From contig NZ_CP037858.1 in assembly GCF_006974125.1 (NCBI RefSeq), positions 4,278,001-4,342,000 on the forward strand: DNA of 64,000 nucleotides, read 5' to 3'. The DNA is from Stenotrophomonas maltophilia. GTDB taxonomy: Bacteria > Pseudomonadota > Gammaproteobacteria > Xanthomonadales > Xanthomonadaceae. The position numbers were made by a program, and so were the translations under genes. Positions 18,773 to 27,854 of the stretch are shown here, piece by piece. A model generated the notes under the pieces. The model saw only the letters and a program-made list of their open reading frames with translations, was not told where the DNA came from and searched no databases. How positions within the stretch are numbered: position 1 is the stretch's first letter; every line of letters begins with the position of its first letter.

Positions 18773-18790
18773 TGCACCAATGTAGTGCAA
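18772..18790. promoter_or_regulatory. NtrC-type operator at the ntrB start
   Basis: TTGCACCAATGTAGTGCAA is a near-perfect dyad and fits the NtrC consensus TGCACCA-N3-TGGTGCA with one mismatch over 17 bases (18773-18789). It touches the ntrB start codon, a position expected for NtrC repressing its own operon by blocking transcription or initiation. Confidence 0.75.
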
Positions 18791-19156
18791 AACGCGGGGT
18801 TCGGGGTCAGAGCTCTTTCCGTGAGGAATGGACGCTTTGGCAAAGTCAGTGCTGTAGGCACCAACTATGGCGAATCGCATGAGTACGAACTATGCCGAAC
18901 TGTAGTTTCAGGGTGGGTTCCCAGATTCGACAGTTCAGGGAACTGCGGAACCAGATGAGAGCGTACGCCTGTTTGGCCAGCCAAGAACGCATTCGTGAGA
19001 ATGAAGCGTTAAGAGTAGCGGGCCATCTTAGGTGCCGAAGGCTAGCGCCCTTGCTCAGGCCCTCAGATTGCCTCGGTTGCCGCTTCCGCAGCCTCGAGGC
19101 ACTATCTAGTGGCGGCTGGCTTGGCTGCATGGAAGGCGCTCAGGGGGAGCGAAGAT
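18791..19156. other. Left edge of the accessory island, no gene seen
   Basis: No convincing gene. Composition drops in GC from here to the right. GGGGTCAGAGCTCTTTCC at 18803-18820 recurs with one mismatch, inverted, at 47740-47757. The rest shows short frames without ribosome sites; the last part presumably holds the promoter of the OLD nuclease gene. Confidence 0.55.
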
Positions 19157-20983
19157 ATGCGCTTGGAAGCAATCAGCATTACCAACTTTCGTTGCTATGG
19201 GGATGAGATCCGGGTCGAACTGGACGACTTGACTACTTTTGTCGGCCGGAATGACATCGGCAAGTCAGCGATTCTGGAAGCGCTGGAAATATTCTTCAAC
19301 GCAGACGTGGTGGCCATGGAGCAGGGAGATGCTCATGTTCACAGCGTAGACAAGACCGTTTCGATCACGTGTGAGTTCTCGGAGCTTCCGCCAACACTGA
19401 CGTTAGACGCGGGGGCAGATACCACGTTGGCCGATGAGTATCTTTTGACCTTGGAAGGCCGGCTGAAAATTCGTAAAACCTACGACTGCACCAGCAAGAA
19501 GCCATCCGCAGAAGTGCTGGTGCTTGCGTTTCACCCCACTGCGGCCAATTACGACAACCTGCTGGAATTGAAGGAGAAGGAGCTCCAGAAGAGGGTGAAA
19601 GATCTTGGCTTGGCGGTTGCATTGAAGGGCAACCCTGGCATGCGCCGCGCACTTTGGGCGGCCGCTGGCGACCTCAAGCTTCAAGAGGTCGCAATCGCGG
19701 TCGGCAAGTCCAAGGAGGACGTCAAACGTATCTGGGACCAGATTGAGCCTCACTTGCCGATGTTCGCTCTCTTCCAAAGTGATCGGAGCAGTCGGGACTC
19801 GGACAGCGAGGTCCAAAGCCCGATGAAGGCAGCCGTCGCTGCTGCCATTGCAGAGGTCCAAGATGACATTGCTCGAATCCAAACAAAGGTTCGCGAGAAG
19901 GCCGAAGAGATTGCGAAGAACACGCACAGTGCTTTGACCACGATCGATCCCAACCTTGCCAGCGAACTTACACCAGAGTTCAGCCCTCCCACCGCCGCCA
20001 AGTGGCAGGGACTGTTTTCGCTCGGCTTGAGCACCGACGGTGGCATACCGTTGAACAAGCGAGGCAGCGGCGTCAGGCGGCTTGTGCTGGTGAGCTTCTT
20101 CAAAGCCGAAGCGGAGCGACGGCTCAAAACCAGCACCAAGCGCAGCATCATCTACGCGATCGAGGAGCCAGAGACGGCTCAGCACCCCAGCAACCAACGG
20201 ATTCTCATCGACTCCTTCAAGGTGTTGTCAGAAGACCCCGGCTGTCAGGTCATATTGACCACTCACAGTCCCGGATTTGCCTCGGCGCTACCCCAGCAGA
20301 GCATTCGTTACATCTCTCGCCACTCTGACACGAAAAAGCCGCAGGTTGAGTCGGGGGTCGACGTGTTCGGTAAGGTGGCTGAAGCATTGGGCGTAACGCC
20401 TGACAGCCGGGTCCAGGTACTAGTGTGCGTCGAAGGTCCAACCGATGTACTGGCCTTGAAAGCCCTTTCCAAAGCGCTCCACGAGGTCGACTCCAACCTG
20501 CCAGATCTTTCATCCGATGAGCGACTTGCATTTGTTGTCCTAGGCGGTGGAACGCTGGAGCACTGGGTCAATCACCACTACCTGCGGGGCCTAGGCAAGC
20601 AGGAGGTGCACATCTACGACGGCGATGTCCCGGCATATGCCCTAAGCGCGCAGCAGGTCAATGACCGTGGGGACGGGTCATGGGCTGTCGTCACAACCAA
20701 GCATGAGATTGAGAGCTACTTGCACAAGGACGCCATTGCGCTCGCGTTCGGATTTGAGATTGAAGTCACTGATCACCCCATGGCGGGCAAAGCTGTTCCA
20801 AAGGTCTTCGGGGAAGCTTTTGTCGCCCACGCTGGCGTAGGCAGTCCGCTTAAAGACTCCAACGCCAAGAGAAAGTTGGCTCAGCATGCGTTCCCTTGCA
20901 TGACAGCAGCCATGTTGGAAGAGCGTGATCCCGATGGCGAAGTTCATGGTTGGATGCGTCGGCTAGGCGAGATGTTGGCTTAA
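19157..20983 (+). CDS. OLD-family ATP-dependent nuclease
   Basis: A 608-residue protein. The ABC-type ATPase half begins MRLEAISITNFRCYG, with Walker A GRNDIGKS (30-37), a long coiled-coil insertion, and then IIYAIEEPETAQHPSNQR (Walker B with Glu) and VILTTHSPGFAS (H-loop). The C-terminal half is a TOPRIM nuclease: VEGPTDVLAL (Glu426), IYDGDV (Asp488, Asp490) and KHEIESYL. OLD proteins, named for phage P2 Old, act in phage defence. No helicase partner (as in Gabija) lies beside it, so it is the stand-alone class. GGGGGAGC before ATG 19157 sets the start; 19109 is possible. GC is lower than the core genes. Confidence 0.88.
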   Translation: MRLEAISITNFRCYGDEIRVELDDLTTFVGRNDIGKSAILEALEIFFNADVVAMEQGDAHVHSVDKTVSITCEFSELPPTLTLDAGADTTLADEYLLTLEGRLKIRKTYDCTSKKPSAEVLVLAFHPTAANYDNLLELKEKELQKRVKDLGLAVALKGNPGMRRALWAAAGDLKLQEVAIAVGKSKEDVKRIWDQIEPHLPMFALFQSDRSSRDSDSEVQSPMKAAVAAAIAEVQDDIARIQTKVREKAEEIAKNTHSALTTIDPNLASELTPEFSPPTAAKWQGLFSLGLSTDGGIPLNKRGSGVRRLVLVSFFKAEAERRLKTSTKRSIIYAIEEPETAQHPSNQRILIDSFKVLSEDPGCQVILTTHSPGFASALPQQSIRYISRHSDTKKPQVESGVDVFGKVAEALGVTPDSRVQVLVCVEGPTDVLALKALSKALHEVDSNLPDLSSDERLAFVVLGGGTLEHWVNHHYLRGLGKQEVHIYDGDVPAYALSAQQVNDRGDGSWAVVTTKHEIESYLHKDAIALAFGFEIEVTDHPMAGKAVPKVFGEAFVAHAGVGSPLKDSNAKRKLAQHAFPCMTAAMLEERDPDGEVHGWMRRLGEMLA

Positions 20984-21151
20984 ATGCCCCTTTGGGTCGG
21001 AAACTGGCCTTCGTTACCCCCGATAAGAGTCCGTAGATCCAGAATTGGATATCTGCTCCCCAAGCCTAAGCTTTGGCAAATGCCCCCTTCCGGCCAGAAG
21101 CGGACATCAGGTTCCGCTGCCGAACCGCTCCTGACCGGCCTGGCGGCGTCA

Positions 21152-22351
21152 TCACGCCATCGTCCAACCCGCCACGGCAGCCAGCAACACGACCAGTGCA
21201 GTCGGAGCACGCACAACGACAAGTAGCCCAAACGCAACCAACGCCATCGCGACATCCCATCGGTCATGGATCGCGCTCGTCCACACCGGGTCATACAACG
21301 CCGCCAACAGGATGCCGACCACCCCGGCATTGACGCCTGCAATCGAAGCTTGGAGATCCTTGCGGGGGCGCAGAGACTCCCAGAACGGCAGCACCCCCAC
21401 GAGCACAAGAAGGGCTGGCAGGAAAATGACCACCAACAGCGCAAGGCCGCCTGCCCAGCCACCCAGCGGCCCCTCGGCCATAGCCCCCAGGTACGCTGCA
21501 AAGGAGAAGAGAGGGCCCGGCACCGCCTGCGCCGCGCCGTACCCGGCGAGGAGGTCCGCCGTGCTCACGGTGCCGCTCTGGACGACCGCGGTCTGCAGCA
21601 GCGGCAGCACGACATGGCCGCCGCCGAAGACCAAGGCGCCAGCGCGGTACACACCCTCCAACAGCGCGGCCAAGGGGGAGCCGCTAGCCACCGCCCACAA
21701 GGGCAGCAGAACAAGCGGCAGGACCAGTAGCACTAGTGTCACCGCGCCGGTTCTTCGCGAGACGGAATAGCCGCGGTCTGATTGGCCGGACGCCGGTTCG
21801 ATATTCAGTATCCAGCGACCGAGCAGTCCGCTGGCGATGATCACCACGATCTGGCCGGCGATCGAGGGCATGGACAAGGTCAACACAGCCGCAAAGACCG
21901 CCATCGCTGCCCGTAAACGATCCGGGCACAGGGATCGGGCCATTCCCCATACTGCTTGGGCCACCACAGCAACTGCCACGATCTTCAGGCCATGCAGCCA
22001 GCCGGATTCAATGATGGCCTGGTATTTGGCAACGCCCGAAGCGAAGAGGATCATCAGCACGGCCGACTGCAGCGTAAAGCCGGCCCAAGCGGCCAACAGG
22101 CCAGGCCAGCCGGCGCGACGCAAGCCCAGCGCCATGCCTACCTGGCTGCTGGCCGGGCCTGGCAGTAACTGACACAGGGCCACCAGATCGGAGTAGCTAC
22201 AGTCCGTCAGCCAACGGCGGCGTTCGACGAACTCGAGACGGAAGTAGCTCAGGCGGGCGATTGGACCTCCAAACGACGTGAGCCCCAGTCGCAGGAACAC
22301 CAGGAAGACGCGCCATGCGCTGTCGCTTGTCGTGGGATTCAGCGCCGACAT
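21152..22351 (-). CDS. chrA: Chromate transporter ChrA
   Basis: A 399-residue CHR-family membrane protein that exports chromate. It has two homologous halves. The N-half carries the signature FLRLGLTSFGGPIARLSYF and LCQLLPGPASSQVGMALG; the C-half has GALVFGGGHVVLPLL and GYGAAQAVPGPLFSFAAYLG. There are about ten hydrophobic segments, the usual long-chain size. It is last in a minus-strand series after arsC (54 bases upstream). The 168 bases between it and the OLD gene hold a degraded copy of the palindrome found at 34537. Confidence 0.92.
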   Translation of the reverse strand: MSALNPTTSDSAWRVFLVFLRLGLTSFGGPIARLSYFRLEFVERRRWLTDCSYSDLVALCQLLPGPASSQVGMALGLRRAGWPGLLAAWAGFTLQSAVLMILFASGVAKYQAIIESGWLHGLKIVAVAVVAQAVWGMARSLCPDRLRAAMAVFAAVLTLSMPSIAGQIVVIIASGLLGRWILNIEPASGQSDRGYSVSRRTGAVTLVLLVLPLVLLPLWAVASGSPLAALLEGVYRAGALVFGGGHVVLPLLQTAVVQSGTVSTADLLAGYGAAQAVPGPLFSFAAYLGAMAEGPLGGWAGGLALLVVIFLPALLVLVGVLPFWESLRPRKDLQASIAGVNAGVVGILLAALYDPVWTSAIHDRWDVAMALVAFGLLVVVRAPTALVVLLAAVAGWTMA

Positions 22352-22405
22352 GGGGCATGACCTCCTGTGGTTCTCAGCGGTGGCGAGCCAAGCCTGGCAT
22401 TGGGA

Positions 22406-22825
22406 TCACGGCGTCGAGCTTCCCGGGTGCCCGGTCACCAACTCTCCATCTTCCTTTCGGAAAGGCCCGGGCAGCGGCGGCAGGATCTCCAGTACCACTT
22501 CCGAAGGCCGACACAGACGAGTACCCCTATCGGTCTGTACGAAAGGACGATTGATGAGTATCGGGTGCGCCAGCATCGCATCAAGCAGCGCTTCCTCGCT
22601 CAGTGCTGCGTCGCCTAGCCCGAGTTCGTCATACGGCGTTCCCTTCTGCCGGATGGCATCGCGCACGCTCAATCCCGCCGCCGCAATGAGATCGACCAGG
22701 CGCGCACGGCTGGGTGGGTTGGCCAGGTAGTCGATCACTTCCGGCTCGATCCCGGCAAAGCGGATCAGCGCTAGGGCATTGCGCGAGGTGCCGCACTTTG
22801 GGTTGTGATAGATGACAGCGCTCAC
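22406..22825 (-). CDS. arsC: Arsenate reductase, glutaredoxin-dependent
   Basis: A 139-residue thioredoxin-fold reductase converting arsenate to arsenite with glutathione and glutaredoxin. The start [16 protein letters not shown] holds catalytic Cys11. The arsenate-site arginines are suggested by [10 protein letters not shown] and [14 protein letters not shown]. Length is standard for E. coli R773-type ArsC. Its start overlaps the arsH stop by four bases (ATGA). No arsenite efflux gene (arsB or ACR3) lies nearby, which leaves the product without an obvious exit. Confidence 0.93.
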   Translation of the reverse strand: MSAVIYHNPKCGTSRNALALIRFAGIEPEVIDYLANPPSRARLVDLIAAAGLSVRDAIRQKGTPYDELGLGDAALSEEALLDAMLAHPILINRPFVQTDRGTRLCRPSEVVLEILPPLPGPFRKEDGELVTGHPGSSTP

Positions 22826-23562
22826 GCACTTTCCTTCTGGTTCAAAACGGTCTCCACCACGCCTGCGGCAGCGGCCAGCGCTGCTGCCTCGACGGCCCCC
22901 TTGCGCTCGCTGTAGCGGTCCACCAGGTAGTCACTACGCCCGCGCACCAGCAGGGTGAACTTGACCAGTTCCTCCATCACGTCCACCACGCGATCGTAGT
23001 ACACCGAAGGCTTCATTCGACCGTCGTCATCGAACTCCTACCAGGCTTTGGCCACCGAGGACTGGTTGGGAATTGTCACCATCCCCATCCACCGGCCGAG
23101 CACGCGCAGCGCGTTGACCACGTTGAACGACTGGGAACCGCCGCAGACCTGCATCACGGCCAACGTACGGCCCTGGGTGGGGCGAACGCTGCCCTCTTCG
23201 GGCGGCAGCCAGTCGATCTGGTTCTTGAATACCGCCGTAAGGGTGCCGTGGCGTTCCGGGCTGACCCACACATGTCCTTCCGACCACAGCGAGGCCTGGC
23301 GCAGCTCCTGCACCTTGGGGTGGCTGGCTGGCACCGAGTCAAGCATCGGCAGATCATGTGGATCGAACAAGCGGGTTTCCGCCCCAAACTGCTCCAGCAG
23401 CCGCTGCGCCTCCAGCGCCAGCTTGCGACTGAACGACTGCGGCCGCAGCGACCCGTACAGGATAAGGATGCGTGGCCGGTGTGGCTGCGCGGCCGGATCG
23501 TTGAGCTTGGCGGCCGTGGGAATGTCCATGGCACCCGGTACCACGTTGGGGATCTGCTGCAC
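22822..23562 (-). pseudogene. arsH: arsH interrupted by an in-frame amber codon
   Basis: Read as one frame this is a 246-codon ArsH, an NADPH-dependent FMN reductase that oxidises organoarsenicals. The N-terminal part (23041-23562) has [58 protein letters not shown] and [15 protein letters not shown] at 23038-23040 follows AKAW, exactly where ArsH normally reads AKAFQEFD. The same frame then continues [11 protein letters not shown] and [16 protein letters not shown], the usual ArsH C-terminus, to a natural stop overlapping arsC. The two fragments (174 and 64 residues) could be made separately, but a full enzyme would need readthrough. Confidence 0.85.
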
Positions 23563-23596
23563 AGGGCGGGCACCTTTCGGTGCCCGCTTCGCTCAT

Positions 23597-25075
23597 TCAA
23601 TGACTCGACGACAGCGCGGCGCCTGGCGTACGGTGCTTTCCCAGGCGATCAACCAAGGTCTCACTTGCATCGTTGAGACCGAACACTTCAACGGTCGCGC
23701 CGTGCTCGCGCAGCTTCATCACTACCCTGTCGAGCGCATCAACGGCGGTCAGGTCCCAGAAGTGGGCGTCCTTCAGATCGATTTTGACGTTCTTGGGGAC
23801 ATCCAGATAGTTGAAGCTGCTCACGAACTGTCCGGCAGACGCAAAGAACACCTGCCCCCTCACAACGTAGACGCGCGAGTCGATGTCGACCTGGGTGTCG
23901 TCGATGCTCAGCATCTTTCCGACCTTGCGGGTGAAGAACACGGCCGACAGGACCACGCCTGTCAACACGCCCTTGGCAAGGTCGTGGGTAGCCACGGTCA
24001 CGATGACCGTCCCAACCATCACAATTGAAGAGCTCTTGGGATGAACGGCCAGCTCGCGCAGCGAGCGCCAGCTGAAGGTTCCGATGCTGACCATGATCAT
24101 CACCGCGACCAGTGCGGCCATTGGAATCTGACTTACCAGGTTTGACCCATAAACAACGAGGAGGAGCAGAACCACGCCGGCCACCAGGCAGGAGAGACGG
24201 CCTCGGCCACCGGAAGTGATGTTGATCACCGACTGGCCGATCATTGCACAGCCTGCCATGCCCCCAAAGAAGCCCGTTACGGTGTTAGCCAAGCCTTGGC
24301 CCGCACATTCGCGATTCTTCTGGCTCGGGGTATCGGTCATGTCTTCGACGATCTGCGCGGTCATCAGCGATTCCAACAAGCCAACGACCGCCAAAGTCGC
24401 CGAAACCGGCAGCAGGATCTGGAGTGTTTCCCAGGTGAATGGCACGTCCGGAATCAGGAACGACGGCAGGCTGTCAGGCAGCGCCCCCATGTCGCCTACG
24501 GTGCGTACCTGGAAGCCGAAATACATGGAAGCGGCCGTAAGAACCACGATCGCCACCAATGCCGAAGGAACGGCTTTGGTCAGCAGCGGCAGCAGGTAGA
24601 TGATTGCCAGACCCACAGCACAGATCGCATACACCATCCACGGCATGCCGATGAGCTCGGGAAGCTGCGCCATGAAAATGAGAATCGCCAGTGCATTCAC
24701 AAATCCGGTCACCACCGAGCGCGACACAAAGCGCATCAGCGAGCCCAACCGCAGGGCGCCGGCCAGCATCTGCAGCACGCCGGCCAGGATGGTGGCGGCA
24801 AACAGATACTGGATGCCGTGCTCGCGCACCAGCGTAACCATCACCAACGCCATGGCGCCGGTCGCAGCCGAGATCATGCCAGGGCGGCCACCGGCGATGG
24901 CGGTGATGACGGCGATGCAGAACGAGGCATACAAACCTACCTTTGGGTCGACGCCGGCGATGATGGAAAACGCGATTGCCTCAGGAATCAGGGCTAGCGC
25001 AACGACGATGCCCGACAGCAGGTCACCACGGATGTTACCGAGCCATTGCTGGCGCAGGGGATAAATTGCAGACAT
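23597..25075 (-). CDS. SulP family anion permease with STAS domain
   Basis: A 492-residue membrane protein. The N-terminus [31 protein letters not shown] is the SulP signature, followed by about ten to twelve hydrophobic segments. [27 protein letters not shown] is the conserved SulP loop. A C-terminal STAS domain (from about residue 400; [23 protein letters not shown]) is cytoplasmic. SulP proteins carry sulfate, bicarbonate or other oxyanions. It is first in the minus-strand series SulP-arsH-arsC-chrA (34 bases before arsH), so it may handle sulfate or a related oxyanion; the substrate is inferred only. Confidence 0.88.
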   Translation of the reverse strand: MSAIYPLRQQWLGNIRGDLLSGIVVALALIPEAIAFSIIAGVDPKVGLYASFCIAVITAIAGGRPGMISAATGAMALVMVTLVREHGIQYLFAATILAGVLQMLAGALRLGSLMRFVSRSVVTGFVNALAILIFMAQLPELIGMPWMVYAICAVGLAIIYLLPLLTKAVPSALVAIVVLTAASMYFGFQVRTVGDMGALPDSLPSFLIPDVPFTWETLQILLPVSATLAVVGLLESLMTAQIVEDMTDTPSQKNRECAGQGLANTVTGFFGGMAGCAMIGQSVINITSGGRGRLSCLVAGVVLLLLVVYGSNLVSQIPMAALVAVMIMVSIGTFSWRSLRELAVHPKSSSIVMVGTVIVTVATHDLAKGVLTGVVLSAVFFTRKVGKMLSIDDTQVDIDSRVYVVRGQVFFASAGQFVSSFNYLDVPKNVKIDLKDAHFWDLTAVDALDRVVMKLREHGATVEVFGLNDASETLVDRLGKHRTPGAALSSSH

Positions 25076-25582
25076 AGGAAATGATCTCCGCGCACAGCCG
25101 TGCGCGCCAAACTAAAGAAACAGGCACCCTTCCAGACCTAAGTGTCTGGATCGCTTCTTCAATCAAGCCTCAGGGTGGAGTCATCGCTAGCCGATCCGTT
25201 AGGTATTTGACGGTCTATTGTAGGCCGGCATAGCGCCTGAGGGGAAATCCGGCATTGCGGTCGCCTCGGTGCATTCTCAATGGGTAGCTTCCCAGATCCC
25301 AAGATCATTTCGCAGGCGAGGTCGACAAGCTGGTAGGCAGTTGATCAGACTGAATTGAGCTCTGACCGAATCGCCAAAGAACAGGTGGACATTCGCCACG
25401 GGTCCTATGTCCCGCTATCGGCCATAAGCAGACATCCACCCCATCCCTGATAAACATCCCTAGACCGCAGCAGACCTCGAGCCTGCTGCGGTCAATTGGT
25501 TTTGGGGCAGACTACGCCAATGGCCTAAATTCCCCTAGGTCAGTGAGTCTAGCTCGTCCCTTCTAGGACGCCTTAGGCCACT
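25076..25582. other. Intergenic region upstream of the SulP-ars-chr operon
   Basis: About 500 bases without a gene, between the 3' end of bigR and the SulP start. It should hold the promoter for the SulP-ars-chr series. I see no strong ribosome-linked frame, no terminator with a T-run and no clear operator dyad. There is no arsR gene within or beside it. Confidence 0.5.
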
Positions 25583-25957
25583 TCAAGTTGATGCATCGTC
25601 CGCACAGAAAATCCCATGCATCGCGCCCAGCAGTGCTGCAACGCGCGGGTCTGCCATGCGGTAGATGATCGACCGCGATTCCCGCCGGGTCGCTACAAGC
25701 TTTCGTTGGCGGAGTTCGGCCAGTTGCTGGGAGAGCGCCGGCTGTCGAATGCCAGTTGCGTCCTCAAGTCCGCCCACCGTCATTTCACCTTGCGCGAGCT
25801 GGCATAGCAGCAACAGGCGCGAGGGGGTGGCCATGAAGCGCAGCAACTCGGCCACTTCGGGCACGCGCTCCTTCATCGTGGCTAGGTCAGACGGGCTGAA
25901 TGGGGGGCTGGTCACAGGCAATGGCAACTTGGGCGGCTGAGGTGATGCGAACACCAT
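25583..25957 (-). CDS. bigR: BigR-type ArsR-family repressor (sulfide/persulfide sensing)
   Basis: A 124-residue winged-helix protein counted from ATG at 25957. The core LLRFMATPSRLLLLCQLAQG and GIRQPALSQQLAELRQRKLV is ArsR-like. Cys52 and Cys118 (GIFCADD) are 66 residues apart, the same spacing and context as the two cysteines of Xylella BigR that form a disulfide on exposure to sulfide. It lacks the classic arsenic-binding ELCVCDL site, so it should control the divergent sulfur operon and not the ars genes. The 5' end is uncertain: the frame extends to 25996 (GTG), and 25876 (ATG) is a shorter choice. Confidence 0.82.
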   Translation of the reverse strand: MVFASPQPPKLPLPVTSPPFSPSDLATMKERVPEVAELLRFMATPSRLLLLCQLAQGEMTVGGLEDATGIRQPALSQQLAELRQRKLVATRRESRSIIYRMADPRVAALLGAMHGIFCADDAST

Positions 25958-25986
25958 GGGTGGCCCGTCCAATCTAGCATGCTTCA

Positions 25987-26011
25987 ATAGTTGCACATAT
26001 TAGGTAACTAT
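25987..26011. promoter_or_regulatory. Candidate BigR operator
   Basis: ATAGTT (25987-25992) and AACTAT (26006-26011) are perfect 6-bp arms around a 13-base AT-rich centre, in the 90-base gap between divergent bigR and the persulfide-dioxygenase-like gene. One AT-rich dyad overlapping both promoters is how BigR controls its operon in Xylella and Agrobacterium. Confidence 0.55.
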
Positions 26012-26047
26012 GTAATTCTCAGGCCACGAAGCCTCCTGGAGCCAGTC

Positions 26048-26989
26048 ATGATCCCATCCGTAGAGACAGACGCCCCCCTGGAGCAGGCTGTGCGCCTAGT
26101 CAGCGATGCGCGTGCCGGCCTGCTTCCCTCGCCTTCCGTGAAGACGTTCTTTGATCCTGCTACGTTTACTGCCAGCCACGTCGTACGCGATCCAACTTCT
26201 TCAGCGTGCGCCGTCATCGACAGCGTCCTGGACTTCGACATGGCCGCAGGCCGCACGTCCACTTCCTCCGCATCGGCGTTGGTGGACTACGTGCGTGCCG
26301 AGCGCCTGCAGGTGCAATGGTTGCTGGAAACCCACGCGCATGCCGACCACCTGTCCGCGGCTCCATGGCTGCAGGAGCAGGTGGGAGGCGCGCTGGCTAT
26401 TGGCGAACACATCACCGCAGTCCAAGAAACCTTCGGCAAGGTCTTCAATGCCGGTACTGCATTCAAGCGGGATGGCAGCCAGTTCGATCGCCTGTTCGCC
26501 GACGGTGCCTCCTTCCGAATCGGTAATCTGCAGGCTATGTCGCTGCACGTGCCAGGCCACACTCCCGCTTGTCTGGCGTACGTGATCGGCGACGCCGTGT
26601 TTCCTGGAGATACGCTGTTCATGCCGGACTACGGCACCGCCCGATGCGACTTTCCAGGTGGTTCGGCTCGCCAGTTGTATCGCTCGATCCAGCGCCTGCT
26701 GTCCCTACCCGACGCCACCCGCGTATTCCTGTGCCATGACTACAAAGCCACCGGCCGGGACCATTTCGCATGGGAAACAACCATCGGTGCCGAAAGGACA
26801 ACAAACATGCATGTGCACGAGGGCGTGAGCGAAGCCATGTTTGTGGAACTGCGGGAGGCTCGTGATGCCACGCTTCCGATGCCACGGCTGATCCTGCCGT
26901 CAGTGCAGGTCAACATGTGCGCCGGCCATCTGCCCGAACCCGAGGACAACGGCGTGCGCTACCTCAAGCTGCCGGTGGACCTGCTATGA
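26048..26989 (+). CDS. Metallo-beta-lactamase-fold persulfide dioxygenase-like protein (Blh type)
   Basis: A 313-residue protein. The metal site THAHADHLSAA (His96, His98, Asp100, His101), VPGHTPACLAYVIG, FPGDTLFMPDYGTARCDFPGGS and FLCHDYKA match ETHE1/Blh-like persulfide dioxygenases, which use mononuclear iron to oxidise glutathione persulfide to sulfite in sulfide detoxification. The C-terminus ending in LPSVQVNMCAGHLPEPEDNG is typical of the Blh branch. The start ATG 26048 has GGAG upstream. It overlaps the next gene by four bases and opens an operon divergent from bigR. Confidence 0.87.
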   Translation: MIPSVETDAPLEQAVRLVSDARAGLLPSPSVKTFFDPATFTASHVVRDPTSSACAVIDSVLDFDMAAGRTSTSSASALVDYVRAERLQVQWLLETHAHADHLSAAPWLQEQVGGALAIGEHITAVQETFGKVFNAGTAFKRDGSQFDRLFADGASFRIGNLQAMSLHVPGHTPACLAYVIGDAVFPGDTLFMPDYGTARCDFPGGSARQLYRSIQRLLSLPDATRVFLCHDYKATGRDHFAWETTIGAERTTNMHVHEGVSEAMFVELREARDATLPMPRLILPSVQVNMCAGHLPEPEDNGVRYLKLPVDLL

Positions 26990-27426
26990 CGCTCTCTCAT
27001 TTGGCCTGGTACTGGCCGCTCGCTGGCGGTGCCATGATCGGAACAGCGGCCGGTGCCTATCTGGTCCTTCTCGGCCGCGTTGCCGGCATCTCGGGTCTGC
27101 TTGCCAAGACACTGGGCATGCCGGGTGACGGCGGACGCGGGAGTGCAGCCCTGTTCATGGCAGGACTTGCCCTGGCGTCAGGCTTGGCATTGGCGGCCAG
27201 GCCCATACTATTGCCGGCGCTCTCCGCAAACGGAGCAGTGGTATTGGTGATTGCCGGACTGCTGGTGGGTTACGGAACTCGCCTTGGCGCTGGCTGTACC
27301 AGTGGGCACGGTGTCTGCGGCCTGGGCCGGGCATCGCCTCGGTCGGCGATGGCTACCTGCGTGTTCATGCTCATGGGCATGGCCACGGCGACCCTAGTAC
27401 CGATTGTGGCGGGAGGCACGGCATGA
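26986..27426 (+). CDS. YeeE/YedE-type sulfur transporter subunit A
   Basis: A 146-residue membrane protein (from MTLSHLAWYW at 26986) with about four hydrophobic segments and the sulfur-transport motif GAGCTSGHGVCGLGR, whose cysteines relay thiosulfate or persulfide sulfur in YeeE proteins. In Blh/BigR operons this half-size protein pairs with a second half encoded next to it. Overlaps of four bases on each side (ATGA at 26986 and 27423) show tight translational coupling. A longer in-frame start at 26917 would run into the upstream gene. Confidence 0.85.
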   Translation: MTLSHLAWYWPLAGGAMIGTAAGAYLVLLGRVAGISGLLAKTLGMPGDGGRGSAALFMAGLALASGLALAARPILLPALSANGAVVLVIAGLLVGYGTRLGAGCTSGHGVCGLGRASPRSAMATCVFMLMGMATATLVPIVAGGTA

Positions 27427-27854
27427 CCCGTCTCGCCGCGTTCCTGTGCGGCGCACTCTTCGGACTGGGACTGGTCGTATCCGATATGGCCAACCCAGCC
27501 CGCGTGCTTGCTTTCCTTAATGTGAGCGACGCCTGGGACCCTTCTCTGGCGCTGGTCATGCTGGGCGCACTGATCCCATCCAGCGCAGCCTACTTGTGGA
27601 TACGCGCCCGCAGAACGCCGCTGCTTGCCGCATCGCTGCACATTCCCACCCATCGCATCATCGATCGGCGCCTTGTGATCGGTGCGGCGATATTCGGCCT
27701 GGGATGGGGACTGGCCGGAGTGTGTCCCGGCCCTGCCATCGCGTTGCTGGGAACCGGCCAGCCCTTCGCGATCATCTTCACCACGGCAATGATCGCAGGC
27801 GTGATCCTGCATGGCCTCATTCATCGCCCCACTGCAACTACGGGACAACCATGA
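27423..27854 (+). CDS. YeeE/YedE-type sulfur transporter subunit B (DUF6691)
   Basis: A 143-residue membrane protein with about four hydrophobic segments. It opens with LCGALFGLGLVVSDMANPARVLAFLNV, and the motif GLGWGLAGVCPGPAIALLG carries the Cys of the second half-site. Together with the previous gene it should build one YeeE-like channel moving reduced sulfur across the inner membrane. Its stop overlaps the start of the DUF442 gene by four bases. Confidence 0.85.
   Translation: MTRLAAFLCGALFGLGLVVSDMANPARVLAFLNVSDAWDPSLALVMLGALIPSSAAYLWIRARRTPLLAASLHIPTHRIIDRRLVIGAAIFGLGWGLAGVCPGPAIALLGTGQPFAIIFTTAMIAGVILHGLIHRPTATTGQP

Noticed and set aside
22822..23016. A separate 64-residue gene between arsC and arsH
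   Set aside because: Its sequence is the standard ArsH C-terminus in the same frame as the upstream fragment, so it is treated as part of a split arsH, although separate translation is possible.
25616..25940. Plus-strand frames opposite bigR
   Set aside because: No homology; bigR has the conserved winged helix and cysteine pair.
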